The notes: a model not told the origin generated them from the letters alone. A stretch of DNA of 5,326 nucleotides from DATEPR01 sp036503065 (GCA_036503065.1 DASXXM010000078.1:1-5326), one strand, 5' to 3'. Shown: positions 1-5,307, numbered from the stretch's first letter. Numbers and translations: made by a program.

Positions 1-1340
1 AGCGCACGGTGGCGGAACTGCTCGCCGAATACGGCGCTGCCGGCGGCGAGGCACCCCGTCGTCGTCGCCGGAGACCGGACGACGACGAGAACAGCGCCCC
101 GCAGACGATCATCGAGCGGGTGCTGTCCGACAGCGGCAAGCTGCTGCCGATCCGGGACGACCAGCCACCCCAGCCGCCGCCGCGCACCGGCCGCCGGGGC
201 GGCGACCACCGACCGGTCGGCCCGCAGCAGCCCCAGGCACCCAGGCAGCAACCGCCCCAACAGCAGCCACCGCAACAGCCGCCGACCGGATACGCCGAAC
301 CGGTCCGACCGCCACTGGGCCCGCCGACCGGACGGGGACTGCCGCCGACGAGCCCGCCGATGCCGGTCGGCCCGCCGCCGGGTCAGTCCATGGCCGGTCC
401 TCCCATGCCCAGCCAACCCTTGCCCACTCAGCAACCGCCGTCCGGCCCTCCCATGCCGTCCGGTCCGCCGCTGCCGCAGGGCAGCCGCTCAGGGCTGCCG
501 CCGGTCCGTCCGGCCACGCAGCCGATCGCCCAGCCGCCGTCGCGGCCGGCGATGAAACCTGTCGGTCCGCCGACCCAACAACCGCTGTCCAGACCCGGGG
601 TGAACCCGGTCGGCCGACCGCAGGCCGGGCCGCCGCCGATGGCCGCGCGCCCGCAGCGCCCGCTGGACGACGACCTCGCGACCGCGATCAATCCGCCGCT
701 GCCCGACGACTTCGACCTGCGCCAGTACCCGCCGCAGCCGCCGATCCAGGCCAGGCTGGGCGGCCCGACCGAGGCGAACACCGAGGAGTTCCCGCTGGTG
801 CCGCCCGGCCGGCCGGGCGCCACCCAACTGGTCGCACCCGTCGGCCCGACCACCCGGCGCCCCCCGGTGCCGCCGCCGATGGAGAGCACCCAGGCGCACC
901 CGGGCCCCTACGTCGACGACTACGACGCCGCCAACCCGGCCGACTTCGACCAGGGCGACGACTTCAACCCCAGCCGGGACGAATTCGACCCGGCGGACGA
1001 GTACGACGACCCGCCCGGCCGCGACCGCATCGACGCGATCGACGCCGATGACGACGACGAGGGCGTCGAGCCGCTGTCCCCCGGCCGCGAATGGCTGCTG
1101 ATGGGCGCCCAGGTGGGTGCGGGGGCCATCGCGGGCGCCGCGGTGTTCCTCGCGTTCAGCTGGCTGTGGGGCTTCCAGCCGATCGTGGCCGTACTGGCTG
1201 CCCTGGTGGTGATCGTCGGCCTGGTCTTCGGGGTGCGGCGCTGGCGGCGGGCCGACGACCTGCAGACCACGGTGTTGGCGATCCTGGCCGGCCTGGTGGT
1301 CACCGTGTCCCCGGCCGCGTTGCTGCTGGTACGGCGCTGA
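1..1340 (+). CDS. Proline-rich, C-terminally membrane-anchored protein (Rv0497-like), probably 5'-partial
   Basis: Function is unknown. The frame is open to the window edge. A GTG at 9 would give 443 residues, but it has no ribosome binding site, and the V-A-E-L-L motif it starts resembles the S-V-A-E-L-L motif that lies about 17 residues inside M. tuberculosis Rv0497 (from memory), so the true start is probably upstream. Numbering from GTG 9: six arginines at 17-22; an I-R-D-D motif at 48-51, also like Rv0497; a Pro/Gln/Gly-rich disordered stretch at about 52-300 (Q/P run at 80-92, four PPP triplets); an Asp/Glu-rich stretch at about 303-355; three hydrophobic helices at about 363-388, 391-409 and 420-441. 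Arg/Trp residues at 410-414 between helices 2 and 3 suggest that this loop and the long N-terminal part are cytoplasmic. There is no signal peptide. It is followed after 11 bases by the TIM-barrel gene, so co-transcription is likely. The gene is clear, its role is not. Confidence 0.85.
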   Translation, partial: RTVAELLAEYGAAGGEAPRRRRRRPDDDENSAPQTIIERVLSDSGKLLPIRDDQPPQPPPRTGRRGGDHRPVGPQQPQAPRQQPPQQQPPQQPPTGYAEPVRPPLGPPTGRGLPPTSPPMPVGPPPGQSMAGPPMPSQPLPTQQPPSGPPMPSGPPLPQGSRSGLPPVRPATQPIAQPPSRPAMKPVGPPTQQPLSRPGVNPVGRPQAGPPPMAARPQRPLDDDLATAINPPLPDDFDLRQYPPQPPIQARLGGPTEANTEEFPLVPPGRPGATQLVAPVGPTTRRPPVPPPMESTQAHPGPYVDDYDAANPADFDQGDDFNPSRDEFDPADEYDDPPGRDRIDAIDADDDDEGVEPLSPGREWLLMGAQVGAGAIAGAAVFLAFSWLWGFQPIVAVLAALVVIVGLVFGVRRWRRADDLQTTVLAILAGLVVTVSPAALLLVRR

Positions 1341-1351
1341 ACGCCGGGCCC

Positions 1352-2125
1352 GTGCCGATCGGCCTGTCCACCGCGTCGGTGTGGCCCCGGTCGGTCGAGG
1401 TCGGCTTCCGGCTGGCCGCCGAGCTGGGCTACGACGGCGTCGAGGTCATGGTGTGGACCGACCGCGGCAGCCAGGACCTGGCCCGGCTGCGCCGGTTCGC
1501 CCGGCGGTACCGGGTGTCGGTGCTCGCCGTGCACGCGCCCTGCCTGCTGATCACCCAGCGAGTCTGGTCACCCGACCCGGTGATCCGGTTGCGGAAGTCC
1601 GTCGACGTGGCCCGCGAACTCGGCGCCCGTACCGTGGTGGTGCACCCGCCGTTTCGCTGGCAGCGCCGCTACACCGAGCGTTTCCCCGAGCTGGTCGCCG
1701 AACTCACCGACACCAGCGGGATCGCGGTCGCGGTGGAGAACATGTTCCCGGTGCGCCGCCAGTTCGGCGCCGTGTCCGCGTACGCGCCGTCGATCGACCC
1801 GACCGACGTCGGCCACCGGCACTACACGCTGGACCTCTCGCACACCGCGGCCGCCGGTGTGGACGCCGTCGACCTGGCCGCGCGGATGGGCGTCGGCCTC
1901 ACCCACGTCCACCTCGCGGACGGCTCCGGATCCCCGCGTGACGAACATCTCGTGCCTGGTCGGGGCGGTCAACCCTGTGCCCAGCTCTGCGACCTGTTGC
2001 GTACCACCGGTTTCGCCGGTCAGGTGGTGTTGGAGGTGAACACGCGGCACGCCACCGGTCCGGCCGCGCAGGTCCGTGACCTGGCCGAAGCGTTGTTGTT
2101 CGCGCAACTGCACCTCGGGCGTTGA
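1352..2125 (+). CDS. AP endonuclease 2 / sugar phosphate isomerase-epimerase family TIM-barrel protein (Rv0498-like)
   Basis: This is a 257-residue single-domain TIM barrel of the xylose isomerase-like/AP endonuclease 2 family (Pfam AP_endonuc_2). Databases usually call such proteins sugar phosphate isomerase/epimerase; the substrate is unknown. GTG 1352 is chosen because it puts the conserved I-G-L-S-T-A-S-V strand at the N-terminus, as in Rv0498. No in-frame ATG or GTG lies between it and the previous stop, and the ribosome binding site is weak. Likely metal ligands are H61 (V-H-A-P), H98 (V-H-P-P), E129 (V-E-N), D161 and H164 (L-D-L-S-H), H187 (H-V-H-L), D197 and H199 (D-E-H), and E228 (L-E-V). 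Their order and local contexts match the nine trinuclear zinc ligands of endonuclease IV. Other conserved blocks are L-G-Y-D-G-V-E at 25-31 and F-R-W-Q-R-R-Y at 101-107. The protein is cytosolic, without signal peptide or membrane segment. Family membership is secure; the choice between sugar enzyme and DNA-repair nuclease is open. Confidence 0.9.
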   Translation: MPIGLSTASVWPRSVEVGFRLAAELGYDGVEVMVWTDRGSQDLARLRRFARRYRVSVLAVHAPCLLITQRVWSPDPVIRLRKSVDVARELGARTVVVHPPFRWQRRYTERFPELVAELTDTSGIAVAVENMFPVRRQFGAVSAYAPSIDPTDVGHRHYTLDLSHTAAAGVDAVDLAARMGVGLTHVHLADGSGSPRDEHLVPGRGGQPCAQLCDLLRTTGFAGQVVLEVNTRHATGPAAQVRDLAEALLFAQLHLGR

Positions 2126-2154
2126 CGCGTCGGTAACTTGGCGGGCCACTGCCC

Positions 2155-2180
2155 TTGACGAGGCCGTACAGTTTCGCTTC
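2155..2180 (+). promoter_or_regulatory. Candidate leaderless promoter region of proline dehydrogenase
   Basis: TACAGT at 2167-2172 fits the actinobacterial TAnnnT -10 pattern and ends eight bases before GTG 2181. No Shine-Dalgarno sequence lies at a useful distance; the nearest purine run, GAGG at 2160-2163, is 17 bases away. Transcription could therefore begin at or just before the start codon. TTGACG at 2155-2160, and again at 2122-2127 across the previous stop codon, looks like a -35 box, but neither copy has normal 16-18 base spacing to TACAGT. The -35 assignment is therefore unresolved. Confidence 0.35.
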
Positions 2181-3107
2181 GTGAACCCACTCCGTTCCCT
2201 GATCCTCGCCGCCGCGGGAAACGGCACGATCCGGAACCTGGTGGCCACCGCTCCGCTGTCCCGCAACGTGGTCGCCCGGTTCGTGGCAGGCCGGTCGGCC
2301 ACCGACGCGGTCGTGGCGACCAGCAGCCTCGTCCGGGACGGCCTGAACGTGACGCTGGACCATCTCGGCGAGGACACCACCGACGCCGGACAGGCCGAGG
2401 ACATCGTCGCGGCCTACCTGGCCGTGCTGGCCGAACTGGCCGCGGCAGGGCTCACGGAGCACGCCGAGGTCAGCGTGAAGCTCTCCGCCGTCGGGCAGAA
2501 GCTCGACGAGGAACTGGCGCTGGCCAACGCGCTGCGGATCTGCGACGCGGCCGCCCGCGTCGGCACCACGGTCACCCTGGACATGGAGGACCACACCACC
2601 ACGGACTCCACCCTGGGCATCCTCGCTCGGTTGCGGCGCGAGTACCCGCAGACCGGCGCCGTGGTGCAGGCCTACCTGCGGCGCACCGAGTCGGACTGCC
2701 GTGACCTCGCCGGCGTCGGGTCCCGCGTCCGGCTGTGCAAGGGTGCCTACGCGGAACCGGCATCCGTGGCCTACCCGGATCCGTCCGACGTGGACCGCAG
2801 CTATGTGCGCTGCGCCAACGTGTTGCTGGCCGGCGACGGCTACCCGATGTTCGCCACGCACGACCCGCGCCTGGTCCGCATCATCGACGACCGCGCCCGT
2901 TGGCACGACCGCAAGGCCGGTCAGTACGAATACCAGATGCTGTTCGGCGTTCGGCCCGCCGAACAACGGCGACTGGCTGCCGCGGGTGAGACCGTTCGGG
3001 TGTACGTGCCGTACGGAGTGCAGTGGTACGGATACCTGATGCGTAGATTGGCCGAGCGCCCGGCGAATCTCGCGTTCTTCGCCCGTGCGTTGGCGGGCCG
3101 GGAATGA
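2181..3107 (+). CDS. Proline dehydrogenase (FAD-dependent, monofunctional)
   Basis: The enzyme oxidises L-proline to pyrroline-5-carboxylate with FAD and passes electrons to the membrane quinone pool, the first step of proline catabolism. The 308-residue product is a single PRODH barrel, close in length to the monofunctional Thermus/mycobacterial type (Rv1188, PutB-like), with no P5C dehydrogenase or DNA-binding domain as in large PutA. Family motifs in order: V-S-V-K-L-S with K100, L-D-M-E-D with D134, Q-A-Y-L at 163-166, R-L-C-K-G-A-Y at 184-190, E-Y-Q-M-L-F-G at 250-256, V-P-Y-G at 276-279, and Y285 with R288-R289 in the final helix before A-E-R-P, where this family binds the proline carboxylate. 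GTG 2181 is the only in-frame ATG or GTG after the upstream gene ends. The partner P5C dehydrogenase gene is not in the window; the opposing enzyme ProC is 1.2 kb downstream. The proline-metabolism role is secure. Confidence 0.95.
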   Translation: MNPLRSLILAAAGNGTIRNLVATAPLSRNVVARFVAGRSATDAVVATSSLVRDGLNVTLDHLGEDTTDAGQAEDIVAAYLAVLAELAAAGLTEHAEVSVKLSAVGQKLDEELALANALRICDAAARVGTTVTLDMEDHTTTDSTLGILARLRREYPQTGAVVQAYLRRTESDCRDLAGVGSRVRLCKGAYAEPASVAYPDPSDVDRSYVRCANVLLAGDGYPMFATHDPRLVRIIDDRARWHDRKAGQYEYQMLFGVRPAEQRRLAAAGETVRVYVPYGVQWYGYLMRRLAERPANLAFFARALAGRE

Positions 3108-3126
3108 CCGGGGAGCCCGGGTGAGC

Positions 3127-3165
3127 GAGCTTGCGAGCGAACCATTCAACACAGCGCGGTTCGCG
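3127..3165 (+). repeat. Intergenic hairpin repeat, copy 1
   Basis: This 39-base unit begins GAGCTTGCGAGCGAACC and recurs 78 bases downstream with four or five differences. It contains a perfect 7-bp inverted repeat, GCGAACC (3137-3143) with GGTTCGC (3158-3164), around a 14-base loop. No T-tract follows, so it is not a classical intrinsic terminator. It begins 19 bases after the proline dehydrogenase stop. It looks like a dispersed repetitive palindrome of the kind found between actinomycete genes; its dispersal in the genome is inferred, not seen. Confidence 0.7.
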
Positions 3166-3204
3166 GATGCGCCCGACGAGCGCCAGCGAGGAGGGAGCAG
3201 CGGC

Positions 3205-3242
3205 GAGCTTGCGAGCGAACCGATCAGCACAGCGCGTTCGCG
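3205..3242 (+). repeat. Intergenic hairpin repeat, copy 2
   Basis: The first 17 bases are identical to copy 1. The rest differs at three substitutions and one missing G. The inverted repeat is kept but shortened to 6 bp: GCGAAC (3215-3220) with GTTCGC (3236-3241), loop 15 bases. The 11-base sequence GATGCGCCCGA that directly follows copy 1 (3166-3176) reappears at 3283-3293, about 40 bases after copy 2. This suggests duplication of a larger unit followed by divergence or insertion. Confidence 0.7.
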
Positions 3243-3288
3243 AAGGCGGCCTCTCTGTGCCCAACGGGAGATGTCATCGAGCGATGCG

Positions 3289-3298
3289 CCCGATCGGG
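3289..3298. other. 10-bp perfect palindrome CCCGATCGGG
   Basis: This perfect 10-bp palindrome lies 61 bases before the thioesterase start. It could be a repressor site or part of the degenerate end of the repeat region, since it overlaps the second GATGCGCCCGA copy. Short GC-rich palindromes arise easily by chance in DNA of this composition, so this is only a candidate site. Confidence 0.2.
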
Positions 3299-3333
3299 TC
3301 TACGCAGCCGACGTGGCGGTGGCCGAAGTAACT

Positions 3334-3369
3334 GGGGTCGACGTGATGAGGAGGACCCCGTGAACGGGG
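3334..3369 (+). promoter_or_regulatory. Strong ribosome binding site within two mutually exclusive hairpins at the thioesterase start
   Basis: GAGGAGGA at 3348-3355 is the best Shine-Dalgarno sequence in the window, five bases before GTG 3360 when measured from its GGAGG core; it decides that start. GGGGTC (3334-3339) can pair with GACCCC (3354-3359), which leaves most of the Shine-Dalgarno in a 14-base loop. CCCCG (3356-3360) can instead pair with CGGGG (3365-3369) around a TGAA tetraloop, which puts the start codon in the stem and loop. Both use the same four C bases, so only one can form. A regulatory role is inference. Confidence 0.4.
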
Positions 3370-4256
3370 CCAGCGGGCAGGGTTCCATTCCGGCGTCCAT
3401 CGCGACGCCGGTGACAGCGGCGGCGCAGGTGGGCAGCTTCACCGCGGCCAGCCGGGTGCGACCGCTCGGCGACGGCACGTTCACCGCGGACCTGTCCGCG
3501 GACTGGACGGTCGGCCACCGACCGCACGGCGGCTACGTGCTGTCGCTGCTGGCCAGGGCGGCGCTGCAGGTGGTGACCGCGGCAGGCGGCCAGGACGGCG
3601 GCGCGGCCGCGGAGCCGTTGGACCCGCTGGCGGTCAGCGCCCAGTTCGTCCGTCCGCCCGAGGTCGGCCCGGTGCTGCTGCGCACCGAGTTGCGCAAGTA
3701 CGGCCGGACCGCCGCGGTGGTCGCGGCCAACCTGGAGCAGCGCGGCCGCAGTTGCGTCGAGTCGGTGGTGACCGTCGGCCGGATGGCCGAGGACACCGCG
3801 GTCTGGACCGACCTGCCCGACCTGCCCGCGAAACCACCCGCCGACGCCCTCGACCTGGCCGCGGTACCCGGCGCCAGCGTGTTCCGTCTCAGCCGGACGT
3901 GCGAGATCCGACTCGACCAGAGCACCGCGGGCTTCCTGCACGGCCGCACCGGCGACCCACTGCGCCTGCGGATGTGGGCCCGCCCACGCGGCGAGGCGCC
4001 CGACCCGCTGTTCGCCCTGGTGGCCGGCGACATCTCGATGCCGGTGACGCTGAACCTGGGCCGCTACGGCTGGTCACCCACGGTCCAGCTGACCGCGCTG
4101 CTGCGCGCCCGCCCGGCCCCCGGCTGGCTGCGAATCGAGGTCGGCTGCCGTGCGGTGTACGGCCAGTGGTTCGACGAGGACGCCACCGTGATCGACTCGG
4201 CGGGCCGCCTGGTCTGCCAGTCCCGTCAACTCGCCCTCACCCCGTTGGAGCGGTAG
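3360..4256 (+). CDS. TesB-like double-hotdog acyl-CoA thioesterase family protein (Rv0499-like)
   Basis: This 298-residue protein is predicted to hydrolyse acyl-CoA thioesters; its chain-length preference cannot be read from sequence. The N-terminal hotdog domain (about 25-150) carries the family pattern W49...P55-H-G-G-Y59 leading into the central helix, then D88-P-L and F96-x-R-P-P. The C-terminal hotdog (about 185-295) carries D224 (A-G-D-I), T241 (S-P-T-V-Q-L) and Q290 (S-R-Q-L), which by position match the Asp/Thr/Gln active site of E. coli TesB; this match is my alignment by eye. GTG 3360 is chosen for its strong Shine-Dalgarno. The first 24 residues are low-complexity Ala/Gly/Ser/Thr, and homologous sequence begins near G25-S-F, so a later GTG (such as 3411) is possible. 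No signal peptide or membrane helix is evident. It lies between the repeat region and proC, the same partner that Rv0499 has. Family assignment is good; in vivo substrate is unknown. Confidence 0.85.
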   Translation: MNGASGQGSIPASIATPVTAAAQVGSFTAASRVRPLGDGTFTADLSADWTVGHRPHGGYVLSLLARAALQVVTAAGGQDGGAAAEPLDPLAVSAQFVRPPEVGPVLLRTELRKYGRTAAVVAANLEQRGRSCVESVVTVGRMAEDTAVWTDLPDLPAKPPADALDLAAVPGASVFRLSRTCEIRLDQSTAGFLHGRTGDPLRLRMWARPRGEAPDPLFALVAGDISMPVTLNLGRYGWSPTVQLTALLRARPAPGWLRIEVGCRAVYGQWFDEDATVIDSAGRLVCQSRQLALTPLER

Positions 4257-4270
4257 CCGCGACTCGGCCA

Positions 4271-4299
4271 TCGACAGGGCGGTCTGGCACCCTGGGCGC
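4271..4299 (+). promoter_or_regulatory. Candidate leaderless promoter of proC
   Basis: CACCCT at 4288-4293 is a weak -10-like hexamer (A and T in the two key positions) with exactly six bases between its final T and ATG 4300, the spacing of leaderless actinobacterial transcripts. No Shine-Dalgarno precedes the ATG. TCGACA at 4271-4276 resembles a -35 box but is only 11 bases away, so it is not a convincing partner. Only 43 bases separate this ATG from the previous stop, so read-through from the thioesterase gene is also possible. Confidence 0.3.
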
Positions 4300-5115
4300 A
4301 TGACGATCGTGGCGGTGCTGGGCGCCGGGAAGATCGGTGAGGCGCTGTTGTCCGGGCTGTTGCAGGCTGGCCGCAGCGCCGACGACCTGCTGTTCGCCGA
4401 GCGGTCCGTGGAGCGGTCCGCCGAGCTGACCAAGCGCTACGGCGTGCGTGCCGTCGAGGTCACCGAGGTCGCGGAACTGGCCGACGTGCTGGTGATCGCC
4501 GTCAAGCCGCAGGACATCGAGCCGCTTCTGGACGAGCTGGCCCCGGTGCTGCGGCCGGGCACCCTCGTCGTGTCGCTGTGCGCCGGGCTGCCGACCACGC
4601 TGTACGACCGCCGCCTGCCGCACGACACGCCGGTGGTTCGAGTCATGCCGAACACGCCGATGCTGGTCGGTGAGGCGATGAGCGCGATCTCCGCCGGGCG
4701 GCACGCCGGGCCGACGCACCTGGCCATGGTCGAGGACCTGCTGAGCAGCGTCGGCCAGGTCGTGCGGGTGCCGGAGTCGCAGCAGGACGCGGTGACCGCG
4801 TTGTCCGGTTCCGGGCCCGCGTACTTCTTCTACCTGGTCGAGGCCATGATCGACGCGGGCATCCTGCTTGGCCTGCCGCGTGCGGTCGCGCAGAAACTGA
4901 TCGTCCAGTCGGCGGTCGGGTCGGCGAAGATGCTGGCCGAGGGCGGTGAGCACCCGGTGATCCTGCGCGAGGCGGTCACCTCACCGGCCGGCACGACGAT
5001 CATGGCCATCCGCGAACTGGAGCGCCACGGCGTGCGGGCCGCGCTGCTGGCCGCCATCGAAGCCGCCCGGGACCGGTCCGCGGAACTCGGCCACGCCCAC
5101 GACGAGCCTGCCTGA
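4300..5115 (+). CDS. proC: Pyrroline-5-carboxylate reductase
   Basis: The enzyme catalyses the last step of proline synthesis, NAD(P)H-dependent reduction of 1-pyrroline-5-carboxylate to L-proline, in the cytosol. The 271-residue length is typical. The N-terminal Rossmann domain has G-A-G-K-I-G at 8-13, E34-R-S after the second strand (a plausible NADPH 2'-phosphate contact), A-V-K-P-Q-D at 67-72 and M-P-N-T-P at 116-120. The C-terminal helical dimerisation domain has S-G-S-G-P-A-Y at 169-175 and the P5CR signature around V226-T-S-P-A-G-T-T233. ATG 4300 gives the Rossmann strand directly at the N-terminus, as expected. The gene matches Rv0500 in content and neighbours. It opposes the proline dehydrogenase at 2181-3107 in the same stretch. 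No truncation or missing motif is seen. Confidence 0.97.
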   Translation: MTIVAVLGAGKIGEALLSGLLQAGRSADDLLFAERSVERSAELTKRYGVRAVEVTEVAELADVLVIAVKPQDIEPLLDELAPVLRPGTLVVSLCAGLPTTLYDRRLPHDTPVVRVMPNTPMLVGEAMSAISAGRHAGPTHLAMVEDLLSSVGQVVRVPESQQDAVTALSGSGPAYFFYLVEAMIDAGILLGLPRAVAQKLIVQSAVGSAKMLAEGGEHPVILREAVTSPAGTTIMAIRELERHGVRAALLAAIEAARDRSAELGHAHDEPA

Positions 5116-5154
5116 TTCATCCCATCGGGTAGGTCGGAACTGCGGTGATATGAC

Positions 5155-5182
5155 CCGGGACGGGACGAATCCCATGGCCCGG
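5155..5182 (+). terminator. Candidate stem-loop after proC
   Basis: CCGGG (5155-5159) can pair with CCCGG (5178-5182), enclosing a second stem GGGA (5162-5165) with TCCC (5170-5173) around a CGAA loop. It starts 40 bases after the proC stop and has no T-tract. It is where a terminator would be expected before the next promoter, but the short interrupted stems make the call weak. Confidence 0.25.
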
Positions 5183-5216
5183 CCTGCGACACCCTGAGGA
5201 TTGCCTGTCACGCCCG

Positions 5217-5246
5217 TCGCATGAGTCCCATCCGTCCCGCTACTCT
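5217..5246 (+). promoter_or_regulatory. Candidate promoter for the gene starting at the window's end
   Basis: TACTCT at 5241-5246 is a good TAnnnT -10 box. A poor -35-like TCGCAT at 5217-5222 is 18 bases upstream. A start site near 5254 would give a leader of about 70 bases before ATG 5324. The position, between the proC end and the next start codon, supports it. Confidence 0.4.
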
Positions 5247-5261
5247 CGGACCCAGCACGTG

Positions 5262-5302
5262 CGTGTCCGTTCCGCCGGTGGGGAAGCCGGCGGCGCGACA
5301 CG
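5262..5302 (+). promoter_or_regulatory. Leader RNA hairpin upstream of the terminal ATG
   Basis: A perfect 7-bp stem, CCGCCGG (5272-5278) with CCGGCGG (5287-5293) around an eight-base loop, is nested inside a second complementary pair, CGTGTC (5262-5267) with GACACG (5297-5302). Together they make a long GC-rich hairpin ending just before the probable Shine-Dalgarno GAAGGA at 5307-5312. It may affect translation or stability of the downstream mRNA; no function is shown. Confidence 0.4.
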
Positions 5303-5307
5303 TGTCG
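5296..5307. promoter_or_regulatory. 12-bp perfect palindrome CGACACGTGTCG
   Basis: This perfect palindrome centred on CACGTG lies 16 bases before the terminal ATG. A second CACGTG palindrome, GCACGTGC, is at 5255-5262, with centres about 43 bases apart. In DNA it could be an operator for a dimeric regulator; in RNA its left half also pairs in the leader hairpin. The palindrome is directly visible, its role is inferred. Confidence 0.35.

Noticed and set aside
428..889. Reverse-strand open frame opposite the proline-rich domain
   Set aside because: Its Gly/Arg/Ser-rich translation mirrors the CCG/CCC codons of the sense gene; it is a composition artefact.
2143..2154. GGGC-CACT-GCCC mini-hairpin between the TIM-barrel and proline dehydrogenase genes
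   Set aside because: A 4-bp stem without a T-tract is too short to call as a terminator or regulator.
3137..3164. Rho-independent terminator for proline dehydrogenase
   Set aside because: The stem is clear but the loop is 14 bases and no T-run follows; a repeat-family hairpin fits better, though it could still affect 3' ends.
1899..3230. Long reverse-strand open frame of 443 codons across the TIM-barrel and proline dehydrogenase genes
   Set aside because: It lies opposite two genes with clear family motifs; long antisense frames are expected in DNA of this GC content, and its translation shows no recognisable domain.
3127..3242. CRISPR array or tandem repeat array
   Set aside because: There are only two imperfect units separated by a 39-base spacer, with no third full copy and no cas gene nearby.
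4237..4953. Reverse-strand open frame opposite proC
   Set aside because: It is a shadow of a certain gene, with His/Arg/Gln-rich composition and no family features.
5190..5195. Second CACCCT hexamer, as at the proC start, that might mark another leaderless gene
   Set aside because: No ATG or GTG follows at the right distance and no sense-strand gene begins here.
5120..5231. Three copies of TCCCAT (5120, 5170, 5226) after proC
   Set aside because: The hexamers are short, unevenly spaced by 50 and 56 bases, and differ in flanking bases; chance is a sufficient explanation.
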